Origin: JAMHWF01 sp048500255
GTDB taxonomy: Bacteria; Pseudomonadota; Gammaproteobacteria; Burkholderiales; Burkholderiaceae_C
NCBI GenBank assembly: GCA_048500255.1
Contig: JASNYH010000010.1
Span: 1-64,000 of the forward strand
Length of the DNA: 64,000 bases
Direction of reading: 5' to 3'
Below the pieces are notes generated by a model. The model saw only the letters and a list, made by a program, of their open reading frames with translations, did no database searches and was not told the origin of the DNA. Position numbers and translations under genes: made by a program. Positions 32,344-42,250 of this stretch are shown in pieces. Within the stretch, counting starts at the first letter, position 1, and each line of letters starts with the position of its first letter.

Positions 32344-34179
32344 ATGAAATTTCCGGTACCGCACGACGTCGCCGCGCAGACCATCCCCGGCACCGAGGGC
32401 TGGCAGCGCATGTATCCCTACCAGTACCAGTTCGTGACCGACGATCCGGCGCGCAACCAGTACGAGAAGGAAACGTTCTGGTTCTACGACGGGCTGCACT
32501 ATCCCGAGCCGCTCTATCCGTTCGACACCATCTGGGACGAGGCCTGGTACCTCGCGCTCTCGCAGTACAACAACCGCATCTTCATGGTCCCGCCGGTGCG
32601 CGGCGTCGACCACCGGATGATCAACGGCTACGTCTACATCTCGCCGGTGCCGGTGAAGGACGGCAACGAGATCGGCAGCCGCGTGCCGCACTTCATGGAG
32701 CGCGCCGGCCACTACTACAAGAACTGGGACGCGCTCGAGGCCAAGTGGAAGGTCAAGATGGAGGCGACCATCCGCGAGCTCGAGAACCTGAAGATCCCGG
32801 CGCTGCCCGAGATGGAGGACTCGAGCGTCGTCACCGAGGCGCTCGGCGAGTCGACGGGCTTTCACCTGCTCAAGGCCTACGACGACCTGATCAACCTCGG
32901 CATCAAGTGCTGGCAGTACCACTTCGAGTTCCTGAACCTGGGCTACGCGGCCTACGTGTTCTTCCTCGACTTCGTGCAGAAGCAGTTCCCGAGCATCCCG
33001 GCGCAGCGCGTCACGCAGATGATCTCGGGCATCGACGTCATCATGTACCAGCCCGACGAGGAGCTGAAGAAGCTCGCCGCCAAGGCCGTCGAGCTGGGCG
33101 TCGGCGACGTGCTGAAGTCGAGCCCCGAATGGTCGAAGGTCGAGACGGCGCTCAAGGCCGACGCCAAGGGCCGCGAGTGGCTGATGGCGCTCAACCTCGC
33201 CAAGGAGCCGTGGTTCAACGTCTCCACCGGCACCGGCTGGTTCCACCACGACCGCTCGTGGAACGACCAGATGAACGTGCCGCTGGGCGGCATCCAGACC
33301 TACATCGACAAGATTCGCGCCGGCGTGTCGATCGAGCGGCCGACCGAGAAGGTGCGCGCCGAGCGTGACCGCATCACGGCCGAGTACCGCGACCTGATCA
33401 CGAACGAGGCCGACCGCAAGCAGTTCGACGAGCTGCTCGGCTGCGCCAAGACGGTGTTCCCCTACGTCGAGAACCATCTCTTCTACGTCGAGCACTGGTT
33501 CCACTCCGTGTTCTGGAACAAGATGCGCGAGGTCGCCGCGATCCTGAAGACGCACGGCATCGTCGCCGACGTCGAGGACGTCTGGCTGCTGCGCCGCGAC
33601 GAGATCAAGCAGGCGCTGTGGGACGTCGTCACCGCCTGGGCCACCGGCGTCACGCCGCGCGGCACCAAGACCTGGCCGCCCGAGATCGAGTGGCGCAAGG
33701 GCGTGATGGAGAAGTTCAAGGCCTGGACGCCGCCTCCGGCGATCGGCACCGCGCCCGAAGTGATCCAGGAGCCGTTCACCATCGTGCTCTGGGGCGTGAC
33801 CAACAAGTCGCTCGCCGACTGGGCCGCGGTGCAGGAAGTGGGCGACCCCGAGAAGATCACGGAGCTCAAGGGCTTCGCCGGCAGCCCGGGCATCGTGCAG
33901 GGCAAGGCGCGCGTGTGCCGCACGGTGGCCGACGTGGGCGAGCTGCAGGAAGGCGAGATCCTCGTCGCGCCGACGACCTCGCCGTCGTGGGCGCCTGCGT
34001 TCGCCAAGATCGGCGCCTGCGTCACCGACGTGGGCGGCGTGATGAGCCATGCCGCGATCGTCTGCCGCGAATACGGCATGCCGGCGGTGGTGGGCACCGG
34101 CCACGCGACCAAGGTGATCAAGAGCGGCATGATGCTGCGCGTCGACGGATCGACGGGCGCCGTCAGCATCGCGCGCTGA
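32344..34179 (+). CDS. ppsA: Phenylphosphate synthase subunit A (phosphohistidine subunit)
   Basis: A 611-residue protein that resembles the central, histidine-phosphorylated part of PEP synthase. Phenylphosphate synthase activates phenol with ATP to phenylphosphate, releasing AMP and phosphate. The C-terminal swivelling domain has GFAGSPGIVQGKARVCRTV, then VTDVGGVMSHAAIVCREYG; the His in MSHAA is residue 569, the position I recall as phosphorylated in the Thauera aromatica enzyme. The long N-terminal part (1-480) binds phenol. Length fits the 70-kDa Thauera subunit. The start follows AGGAG. It is the first gene of the operon behind a sigma-54 promoter. Confidence 0.95.
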   Translation: MKFPVPHDVAAQTIPGTEGWQRMYPYQYQFVTDDPARNQYEKETFWFYDGLHYPEPLYPFDTIWDEAWYLALSQYNNRIFMVPPVRGVDHRMINGYVYISPVPVKDGNEIGSRVPHFMERAGHYYKNWDALEAKWKVKMEATIRELENLKIPALPEMEDSSVVTEALGESTGFHLLKAYDDLINLGIKCWQYHFEFLNLGYAAYVFFLDFVQKQFPSIPAQRVTQMISGIDVIMYQPDEELKKLAAKAVELGVGDVLKSSPEWSKVETALKADAKGREWLMALNLAKEPWFNVSTGTGWFHHDRSWNDQMNVPLGGIQTYIDKIRAGVSIERPTEKVRAERDRITAEYRDLITNEADRKQFDELLGCAKTVFPYVENHLFYVEHWFHSVFWNKMREVAAILKTHGIVADVEDVWLLRRDEIKQALWDVVTAWATGVTPRGTKTWPPEIEWRKGVMEKFKAWTPPPAIGTAPEVIQEPFTIVLWGVTNKSLADWAAVQEVGDPEKITELKGFAGSPGIVQGKARVCRTVADVGELQEGEILVAPTTSPSWAPAFAKIGACVTDVGGVMSHAAIVCREYGMPAVVGTGHATKVIKSGMMLRVDGSTGAVSIAR

Positions 34180-34194
34180 GCCGGGAGGCGGCAC

Positions 34195-35322
<1,128 letters not shown>

Positions 35323-35354
35323 CGCCGGCCCGAAGCGACGAGGAGACCCACCGC

Positions 35355-36029
35355 ATGATCGTGCGCAACTGGATGCGGCCGACACCGACCACGGTGACCG
35401 GCGACACGCTGCTGACCGAGGCCAACCACATCTTCTCCGAGACCAGCCTGCACGGGCTGCCGGTGGTCGAGGGCGGCCGATTGCGCGGCCTGATCACGCG
35501 CGCCAACTGCCTGCGCGCCGCGCACCACGTGGCGCGCACGCAGAGCCCCGACGAGTTCACCTACTTCTCGAACCGGCTGCGCGTGCGCGACCTGATGGTG
35601 CGCAACCCCGCCACCGTCGACGCCGACGACACGATGGAGAGCTGCCTGCAGAAGGGCCAGGAGCTCGGCATCGGTCAGTTCCCGGTGATGAGCGACGGCA
35701 GCGTCGTCGGCCTGATCTCGGCGGCCGAGATCATGGCGCTGGCGGCGCACTTCCTCGGCGCGTTCGAGCGCCGCAGCGGCGTCACGCTCGCGCCGATGGT
35801 GCTGACGCCGGGCGTGATCAGCCGCGTCATCGGCCTCGTCGAAGGCTGCGGCGCCGAAGTCGTCGCCATCTATCCGATCGGCAGCGGCAAGCCGCCCGCG
35901 GCGCTCAAGAAGCTGATCGTGCGCTTCCACGATGCCGGCGTCGCCACGGTGGCCGCGACGCTGCAACAGGCCGGCTACGAGGTGATCGAGTCCGTCGAGG
36001 ACGCGCATGCCGTCGCCAAGGCCGCCTGA
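35355..36029 (+). CDS. ppsC: Phenylphosphate synthase subunit C (CBS-domain protein)
   Basis: A 224-residue, about 24-kDa protein with two CBS domains (residues about 5-60, NWMRPTPTTVTGDTLLTEAN; and 78-135, RVRDLMVRNPATVDADDTME). A C-terminal ACT-like part (IGLVEGCGAEVVAIYPIGSG) follows. In Thauera the third subunit stimulates phenylphosphate synthase. The AGGAG before ATG 35355 supports the start. Third gene of the operon. Confidence 0.9.
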   Translation: MIVRNWMRPTPTTVTGDTLLTEANHIFSETSLHGLPVVEGGRLRGLITRANCLRAAHHVARTQSPDEFTYFSNRLRVRDLMVRNPATVDADDTMESCLQKGQELGIGQFPVMSDGSVVGLISAAEIMALAAHFLGAFERRSGVTLAPMVLTPGVISRVIGLVEGCGAEVVAIYPIGSGKPPAALKKLIVRFHDAGVATVAATLQQAGYEVIESVEDAHAVAKAA

Positions 36030-36076
36030 CCCTGCACTCACGACACCCATCTCTCGCATCAAGGAGCGGACGAACC

Positions 36077-37457
36077 ATGGACCTTCGGAGCTACATCGAC
36101 CAATGCGCGCAGGCCGGCGAGCTGCGGCGCGTCACGGCGCCGGTCGACTGGAATCTCGAGATCTCGCACATCTCCAAGCTGGTCGAGGAGCGCAAGGGCC
36201 CGGCGCTGCTGTTCGAGAACGTCAAGGGCTATTCGACGCCCGTCTTCACCGGCGCCTTCGCCACCACCAAGCGCCAGCCCTCATGCTCGGCCTGCCCACG
36301 GCAACACGGTGTGCGAGTCGGCCCAGGCGTGGATGAGAAAACGATCACGTCCGAGGGTCTGATCAGGCGCGCGAGGTCAGAGACGGCCCGGTGCTCGCCA
36401 ACGTGCTCGAAGGCGACAAGGTCGACTGAACATGTTCCCGTGCCGAGTTTCTTCCCGCTCGACGGCGGGCGCTACATCGGCACGGTCTTCGTCGTGCTCA
36501 GGGACCCCGAGACGGGCGAGACCAACCTCGGCACCTACCGCATGCAGATGCTCGACGGCAAGACCTGCGGCGTGCAGATCCTGCCCGGCAAGCGCGGCGG
36601 CGCATCATGAAAGTACAAGAAGATGGGCAAGAAAGATGCCCGCCGCGGCATGTGATCGGCTGCGACCCGCTGCTGTTCGCCGGTACGCTGATGCACAAGA
36701 GGCGCCAGCGACTTCGACATCACGGGCACGGTGCGCGGCCAGCGGTCAATACCTGATGGCGCCGCTGACCGGAGCTGCCGGTGCCGGCCGGCGCCGAGAT
36801 CGTGCTCGAAGGAGATCGACCCGGCGGCTTCCGCCCCGAGGGAGCCGTTCGCCAAGTACACCGGCTACTACACCGACGAGCTGCACCACCCGATCCCCAA
36901 GCCTGCTCTGGAGGTCAAGCAGATCCTGCACCGCGACAAGCCGATCCTGTGGGCCGACAGGCCGGCCGTCACCGATGTCACATGCTGGCCGCCTTCACGC
37001 GCACCGCCACGCTGTGGACCGAGACTCGAAGATGAAATTCCCGGCGTGCAGAGCGGTGTGCGTGCTGCCGAGTCGGCCGGCCGCTTCTGGGCCGTGGTCT
37101 CGGTCAAACAGGCCTATCCCGGCGCACTCGCGCCGGTCGCCGACGCCGTGATCGCCAACAGCACGAGCGTACGGCATCAGGGGCGTGATCACGGTCGACG
37201 AGGACATCGGGCCGACGACCTGCAGCGCGTCGTGTGGGCGCTGGTGCCGCTACGACCCGATGCGCGGCACCGAGCTGATCAAGCGCGGGCGCGACGCCGC
37301 TCGATCCGGCGCTCGGCCGAACTCCGACAAGCTGACACGTCGCGCATCCTCATGGACGCCTGCATTCCCTACGAGGTGGAAGCAAAAGCCCGTCGAGGCA
37401 CGGCTCGACGAAGCCACGCGGCGCGATCCGGCGCGCTGGGCGTTCGGCATCGACTGA
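36077..37457 (+). pseudogene. ppcB: Phenylphosphate carboxylase beta subunit (UbiD family), multiply frameshifted
   Basis: Starts cleanly (MDLRSYIDQCAQAGELRRV) and runs in frame to TTKRQ near 36280. After that, recognisable UbiD-family peptides are scattered over all three frames up to the TGA at 37455: FPLDGGRYIGTVFVVLRD, PFAKYTGYYTDELHHPIPK, MLAAFTRTATLWTE, GRFWAVVSVKQAYPG, ITVDEDIG, DDLQRVVWAL and TSRILMDACIPYE. The breaks are 1-2 base indels, often in short homopolymers (A-runs near 36334 and 36607, missing C near 36426 and 36440). Amino-acid conservation between breaks is high. Either a recently inactivated gene or a poorly corrected stretch of assembly. Intact, it would pair with PpcA to carboxylate phenylphosphate to 4-hydroxybenzoate. 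Confidence 0.85.
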
Positions 37458-37468
37458 ACAGGAGCGAC

Positions 37469-37973
37469 ATGGACAAGACCAGGACGTGAAGCTGGTCATC
37501 CTCGTCGTCGACAGGTGATGACCGACGAGCTCGTCATCGACGACAACGGCGGCTGAAACAGCGCAACTTCGACATCAGGACGGGCTGGGCGTCGTCGCGC
37601 TGCAGATGTGCGGCATCGACATTGGCGATCATCACGTCGAAGAAGTCGGGCGCGGTGCGCCACCGCGCCGAGAACTGAAGATCAAGCGCTTCCACGAGGC
37701 ATCCGCAGAAGACCGAGCCCACGAGCAGATGCTCGGCGAGATGGGCATCGGTGACGCGCGGGTCGCCTACGTCGGCGACGATCTCGTCGACCTTTCGATG
37801 ATGAAGCGCGTCCGGGCTGCCCGATCGCGGTGGCCGACGCGGTCGCCGAGGTTCGCGACGCCGCCGCCTACGTGACGATCGCGCGCGGCGGACATGGTGC
37901 CGTGCGCGAGGCCGCCGAGATGATCCTCAAGGCCCAAGGCAAGTGGGACGCCATCCTCGCCAAGATCGGCTGA
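37469..37973 (+). pseudogene. ppcD: Phenylphosphate carboxylase delta subunit (HAD phosphatase), frameshifted
   Basis: An about 168-codon KdsC-like HAD gene with a good ribosome site (CAGGAG) and start MDK at 37469. The reading frame is then lost repeatedly. Fragments in different frames spell the family: VMTDE/VIDDNG region, LGVVALQMCGIDI, SKKSGAVRHRAE, LKIKRFHE, EQMLGEMGIGDARVAYVGDDLVDLSMMKRV, and the in-frame end AAEMILKAQGKWDAILAKIG. Where the typical DxDG motif is expected the bases read VILVVD. Total length is within one base of a normal gene. The delta subunit is the 18-kDa phosphatase-like part of phenylphosphate carboxylase. Same explanation as for ppcB. Confidence 0.8.
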
Positions 37974-38003
37974 CCGAATCGAACCACCAAGGAGTCAATC
38001 GAA

Positions 38004-39458
38004 GTGCCCACCCCTCCCCGCAGCAACCGAGAGTTCGTCGATGCCTGCATCGCATCCGGCGACGCCGTGCGCATCGCCCAGCAGGTCGACTGGGAAAACG
38101 AGGCCGGCGCCATCGTGCGTCGCGTCTGCGAACTGGCGGCGCCGGCGCCGTTGATGGAGAGCATCAAGGACTACCCGGGCTTTCGCTACTTCGGCGCGCC
38201 GCTGTCGACCTACCGCCGCATGGCGATCTCGATGGGGCTCGACCCGGAGACGGCGCTGCCCGAACTGGGCCGCGAGTACATCAAGCGCACCAACGGCGAG
38301 CCGATCGCGCCCGTCGTCGTCGGGCGCGGCGACGCACCCTGCAAGGAGAACATCCTGCGCGGCAAGGACGTCGACCTGTGTCGCCTGCCGGTGCCGCTGG
38401 TGCACGACGGCGACGGCGGGCGCTACGTCGGCACCTGGCATGCCGTGATCACGAAGCACCCGGTGCGCGGCGACGTGAACTGGGGCATGTACCGCCAGAT
38501 GATGTTCGACTCGCGCACGATGTCGGGCGCCGTGTTCCCGTTCTCCGACCTCGGCAAGGCGCTCACCGAGTACTACCTGCCGCGCGGCGAGACCTGCCCG
38601 TTCGCCACGGCGATCGGCCTCTCGCCGCTGGCGGCGATGGCGGCCTGCGCGCCGTCGCCGATCCCCGAGCCCGAGCTGACCGGCATGCTCGCCGGCGAGG
38701 CAGTGCGCCTGGTCAAGTGCGAAACCAACGACCTCGAGGTGCCGGCCGACGCCGAGATCATCCTCGAGGGCGAGATCCTGCCCGACTACAAGGTCGAGGA
38801 GGGGCCTTTCGGCGAGTACACCGGCTACCGCACCAGCCCGCGCGACTTCCGCGTCACGTTCCGCGTCAACTGCATCACCTACCGCAACAACGCGACGATG
38901 ACGATCTCGAACATGGGCGTGCCGCAGGACGAGGGGCAGCTGCTGCGCTCGTTCTCGCTCGGACTCGAGCTCGAGAAGCTGCTCAAGAGCCAGGGCATCC
39001 CGGTGACCGGCGTCTACATGCATCCGCGCTCGACGCACCACATGATGATCGTCGGCGTCAAGCCCACCTACGCCGGCATCGCGATGCAGATCGCGCAGCT
39101 CGCCTTCGGCTCCAAGCTCGGGCCCTGGTTCCACATGGTCATGGTGGTCGACGACCAGACCGACATCTACAACTGGGACGAGGTCTATCACGCGTTCTGC
39201 ACGCGCTGCAATCCGGAGCGCGGCATCCACATCTTCAGGAACACGACGGGCACGGCGCTCTATCCGCATGCCGACCCGCACCACCGCAAGTGGTCGATCG
39301 GTTCGCAGGTGCTGTTCGACTGCCTGTGGCCGATCGACTGGGATCGCATCAACGACGTGCCGACGCTGGTCTCCTTCCGCAACGTCTATCCGAAGGCGGT
39401 GCAGGAGAAGGTGCTGGCGAACTGGGTCGACTACGGCTTCGCGCCGGTCAAGCGCTGA
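38004..39458 (+). CDS. ppcA: Phenylphosphate carboxylase alpha subunit (UbiD family)
   Basis: A 484-residue UbiD-family decarboxylase/carboxylase, about 54 kDa as for the T. aromatica alpha subunit. Motifs: FRYFGAPLSTYRRMAISMGL, NWGMYRQMMFDSRTM, the catalytic acid region EGPFGEYTGYRT, and THHMMIVGVKP. Such enzymes use prenylated FMN and a metal. It should carboxylate phenylphosphate-derived phenolate at the para position with beta, gamma and delta. GTG 38004 has AAGGAG upstream. It is intact, unlike the two preceding genes. Confidence 0.93.
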   Translation: MPTPPRSNREFVDACIASGDAVRIAQQVDWENEAGAIVRRVCELAAPAPLMESIKDYPGFRYFGAPLSTYRRMAISMGLDPETALPELGREYIKRTNGEPIAPVVVGRGDAPCKENILRGKDVDLCRLPVPLVHDGDGGRYVGTWHAVITKHPVRGDVNWGMYRQMMFDSRTMSGAVFPFSDLGKALTEYYLPRGETCPFATAIGLSPLAAMAACAPSPIPEPELTGMLAGEAVRLVKCETNDLEVPADAEIILEGEILPDYKVEEGPFGEYTGYRTSPRDFRVTFRVNCITYRNNATMTISNMGVPQDEGQLLRSFSLGLELEKLLKSQGIPVTGVYMHPRSTHHMMIVGVKPTYAGIAMQIAQLAFGSKLGPWFHMVMVVDDQTDIYNWDEVYHAFCTRCNPERGIHIFRNTTGTALYPHADPHHRKWSIGSQVLFDCLWPIDWDRINDVPTLVSFRNVYPKAVQEKVLANWVDYGFAPVKR

Positions 39459-39471
39459 AAGGGCAGGCACG

Positions 39472-39732
39472 ATGGAACGACATCAATGGGAAGTCTTCGT
39501 GATGGATCTCGGCGAGCTGACCGAGGGGCGCGATCTCGAGCTGACGATCCGCACGCTCGACCCCGGCATCCACAAGTACACCTACAAGCGCGCCAAGGTG
39601 CGCGTGTCGGCCGACACGAACGCGCTGCCCGACGACCTGCAGGTGCGCTTCGGCCGCGGCCAGCTCGCGCCGCAGCGCTACTCGCTGCGCGTGCTCGAGG
39701 AGGTCGAGCGGCTGCCCGCGAAGTACCGATGA
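39472..39732 (+). CDS. ppcC: Phenylphosphate carboxylase gamma subunit
   Basis: An 86-residue, about 10-kDa protein: MERHQWEVFVMDLGELTEG, followed by DPGIHKYTYKRAKVRVSADT. Size and position between ppcA and another UbiD gene match the small gamma subunit of phenylphosphate carboxylase. It has no obvious enzymatic motif; in Thauera it is part of the core alpha-beta-gamma complex that exchanges CO2 with 4-hydroxybenzoate. The identification rests on size, context and a general sequence resemblance. Confidence 0.8.
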   Translation: MERHQWEVFVMDLGELTEGRDLELTIRTLDPGIHKYTYKRAKVRVSADTNALPDDLQVRFGRGQLAPQRYSLRVLEEVERLPAKYR

Positions 39733-39760
39733 CGGCGGCGCACACGAGGGGCGGAGGATC

Positions 39761-41119
39761 ATGACGTACCGCGACCTGCGCCACTTCCTCGACGCGCTCG
39801 GCGGCGACCTGCGGCGCGTCGCCGAGCCGTTCTCGCCGCGCCACGAGATCGCCGCCGCGCTGCGCGAGGCGCGCGCCGACGCGCCGGCGCTGCTGTTCGA
39901 CGACATCGCCGGCCACCCGGGCTGGCGCGTGTGCGGCAACCTGATCGCCAACCGGCGCCGCCTCGCGCTCGCCTTCGAGACGCCGGAGGCCGCGCTGGCC
40001 GAGACCTACATCGCTCGCAAGGAGCGCGGCATCGAGCCGGTGCGCGCGAGCGACGTGCCGGTGCAGGAGGTCGTGACGACGGCGCAGCAGCGCGACGACC
40101 TGCTCGCCGGCGTGCCGATCCTCACGCACCACGAGCGCGACGCCGGGCCCTACATCACGACGGGCGTCGTGCTGTGTCGCGAGCCGGGCAGCGGCCGGCG
40201 CGGCATGGGCATCCACCGCATGATGGTGCTCGACGGCCGGCATCTGAGCGTGTTCCTCGCCAACCCGCCGCTGTCGAAGTTCCATGCCGCGGCCGAGGCG
40301 CGCGGCGAGCCGCTCGAAGTGGCGGTCGCGCTCGGCCTCGAGCCGGCGATCGTCGTGTCGTCGGTGGTGAAGGTCGGGCCGTTGGTGCCCGACAAGATGG
40401 CGGTCGCCGGCGCGCTGCGCGGTGCGCCGGTCGAGATGGTGCGCGCCGAGACGGTCGACGTCGAGGTGCCGGCGCGCGCCGAAGTCGTGATCGAAGGCCG
40501 CGTGCTGCCCGGCGTGCGCCGCCACGAAGGGCCGTTCGGCGAGAACACGGGCGCCTACTTCGCCGCCGACAGCCCGGTGATCGAGGTCACGGCGGTGACG
40601 CATCGGCGCAACCCGATCTATCCCGGGCTGACACCGTGGGCCGCCGACGTCGACATGCTGCTGTGGCTGGCCGCCGGGACCGAGATGCTGGGCCAGCTGC
40701 GCGCCCACGTCGCCGGCGTGGCCGACCTCGAACTGGCGAGCGGCACGGCCGGCTTCTCGGCGATCGTCGCCGTGTCGGGCGCGCCGCGCTCCGAGGTGCG
40801 GCGCCTGATCCACCTCGCGCTCGCGCTCGACAAGCGGCTGAAGACGGTGACCGTGGTCGACGACGACGTCGACATCCGCAATCCGCGCGAGGTGGCGTGG
40901 GCGCTCGCGACGCGGCACCGGCCGGCGCACGATACGATCGTCATCGGCGGCACCGAGGCCTATGTGATCGACCCGTCGGCCAGCGGCGACGGGCAGGGCT
41001 CGAAGATCGGCTTCGATGCGACGCGCGGCGGCGGCGGCGCGGCGCTCGACAAGGCACGGCTCGAGCCGCAGGCGCTCGCCAAGGCGCGGCGCGTGCTCGG
41101 CGAGCTGATGGGAGCGTGA
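39761..41119 (+). CDS. Additional UbiD-family (de)carboxylase
   Basis: A 452-residue third UbiD-family protein in the cluster. It shows RRGMGIHRMMVLDGRHL, EGRVLPGVRRHEGPFGENTG (the acid motif) and PGLTPWAADVDMLLW. It is clearly diverged from PpcA (shorter, different N-terminus MTYRDLRHFLDALGGDLRRV). Related paralogs of unproven role occur in phenol clusters of denitrifying betaproteobacteria. It could decarboxylate another aromatic acid or form an alternative carboxylase. The ribosome site GGAGG is clear, and the gene is 15 bases from ubiX. Confidence 0.85.
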   Translation: MTYRDLRHFLDALGGDLRRVAEPFSPRHEIAAALREARADAPALLFDDIAGHPGWRVCGNLIANRRRLALAFETPEAALAETYIARKERGIEPVRASDVPVQEVVTTAQQRDDLLAGVPILTHHERDAGPYITTGVVLCREPGSGRRGMGIHRMMVLDGRHLSVFLANPPLSKFHAAAEARGEPLEVAVALGLEPAIVVSSVVKVGPLVPDKMAVAGALRGAPVEMVRAETVDVEVPARAEVVIEGRVLPGVRRHEGPFGENTGAYFAADSPVIEVTAVTHRRNPIYPGLTPWAADVDMLLWLAAGTEMLGQLRAHVAGVADLELASGTAGFSAIVAVSGAPRSEVRRLIHLALALDKRLKTVTVVDDDVDIRNPREVAWALATRHRPAHDTIVIGGTEAYVIDPSASGDGQGSKIGFDATRGGGGAALDKARLEPQALAKARRVLGELMGA

Positions 41120-41136
41120 CAGTGAAGGAACGGCGC

Positions 41137-41724
41137 ATGAAACTGGTGGTTGGAATGTCGGGCGCGAGCGGCGCGATCTACGGCCTGCGTCTGCTCGAGG
41201 TCCTCAAGAAGCTCGACATCGAGACGCACCTCGTGATGTCCGACGCCGCCAAGCGAACGATCGTCTACGAGACCGATCGCCGCATCGAGGAGGTCAAGGA
41301 GCTGGCGACGCACGTGCACGAGCTCGCCGATGTGGGCGCGTGCATCTCGAGCGGGTCGTTCCGCCACGACGGCATGGTGATCGCGCCGTGCTCGATCAAG
41401 ACGCTGTCGGCGCTGGCGCATTCGTTCAACACCAATCTGCTGATCCGCGCCGCCGACGTGACGCTCAAGGAGCGGCGCAAGCTCGTGCTGATGGTGCGCG
41501 AGACGCCGCTGCACCTGGGGCACCTGCGGCTGATGGTGCAGGTCACCGAGACCGGCGCCGTGCTCGTGCCGCCGCTGCCGGCCTTCTATCACCGGCCGAA
41601 GACGCTCGACGACGTGATCAACCAGTCGGTCAACAAGGTGCTCGACCAGTTCGGCATCGAGTGCGAGCTGTTCAATCGCTGGACGGGCAACGAGGAGCGC
41701 GAGCTTGCCAAGTCCCGCCATTGA
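41137..41724 (+). CDS. ubiX: Flavin prenyltransferase UbiX
   Basis: A 195-residue flavin prenyltransferase that attaches a dimethylallyl group to FMN to make prenyl-FMN, the cofactor of UbiD enzymes. Motifs: MKLVVGMSGASGAIYGLRLL (FMN site), FRHDGMVIAPCSIKTLSALA and VRETPLHLGHLRLM. ATG 41137 has AAGGA 8 bases upstream; GTG at 41122 is the alternative. It lies directly behind three UbiD-family genes and its end overlaps the riboflavin kinase gene by 20 bases, forming a cofactor supply unit. Confidence 0.93.
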   Translation: MKLVVGMSGASGAIYGLRLLEVLKKLDIETHLVMSDAAKRTIVYETDRRIEEVKELATHVHELADVGACISSGSFRHDGMVIAPCSIKTLSALAHSFNTNLLIRAADVTLKERRKLVLMVRETPLHLGHLRLMVQVTETGAVLVPPLPAFYHRPKTLDDVINQSVNKVLDQFGIECELFNRWTGNEERELAKSRH

Positions 41725-42127
41725 CGGCGGGCGCGACGGCGGCATCGAGTTCGAAGGCGAGGTCTGTTCCGGCCTGGGTGAGGGTGCGCGCTTCGTCGCG
41801 CTCGACTGGGCAGCCAGCGAGTTCCGGCGCACGCTCGGCTACGAGCCCTGGCCCGGCACGCTGAACCTGCGCATGGCGGGCGCGGCGTGGGCGCGCTGGC
41901 GGCAAGGTCTGACGGTGAACGACGGCATCGCGATCGCGCCGCCGCCGGGCTTCTGCGCCGCCCGCTGTTTCGTCGTGCAGCTCGACGGCCGAGTGCGCGC
42001 GGCCGCCGTCGTTCCCGACGTGGGCGACTATCCGCCCGACAAGCTCGAGCTGGTGGCGCCGGTGGCGCTGCGCGACGCGTTGCAGCTGCGTGACGGCAGC
42101 ATGGTGAGCGTGCGCGTCGTCGCCTGA
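41705..42127 (+). CDS. Archaeal-type CTP-dependent riboflavin kinase (DUF120)
   Basis: A 140-residue protein matching the archaeal RibK family: FEGEVCSGLGEGARFVALDW, then LGYEPWPGTLNLRM, and VVPDVGDYPPDKLELVAPVA. These correspond segment by segment to the Methanocaldococcus enzyme as I recall it (GEVVSGLGEG, GTLNLKL). That enzyme uses CTP to phosphorylate riboflavin to FMN. The start is TTG 41705, with GGAG 8 bases upstream, inside the end of ubiX. It has no HTH domain, unlike the archaeal regulator fusion. Making FMN next to the flavin prenyltransferase is the obvious inferred role. Bacteria normally use bifunctional RibF, so this looks like an acquired gene. Confidence 0.85.
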   Translation: MPSPAIDGGRDGGIEFEGEVCSGLGEGARFVALDWAASEFRRTLGYEPWPGTLNLRMAGAAWARWRQGLTVNDGIAIAPPPGFCAARCFVVQLDGRVRAAAVVPDVGDYPPDKLELVAPVALRDALQLRDGSMVSVRVVA

Positions 42128-42180
42128 ATTCGCGAGGTCAGGCCACCGGCGCCGATGGTCTCGGCTTGCGTTTTGAGGTA

Positions 42181-42195
42181 AGTTGTCATACAACT
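42181..42195. promoter_or_regulatory. GntR/FCD operator upstream of gntR
   Basis: AGTTGTCATACAACT: a perfect 6+3+6 palindrome, fitting the TnGTnnnACnA core of FCD-type GntR sites. It lies 55 bases before the regulator ATG, suggesting autoregulation. The same half-site recurs at 43019-43038. Confidence 0.72.
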
Positions 42196-42250
42196 GCACC
42201 CTCGCCAGCCGCGCTGGCGCTGTCAAGCCGATTCGCTCCGCACGCCGCCG

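Noticed and set aside
36432..37489. Separate ORFs in three frames inside the ppcB region
   Set aside because: Each contains pieces of one UbiD-family protein; they are frameshift fragments of one gene, not separate genes.
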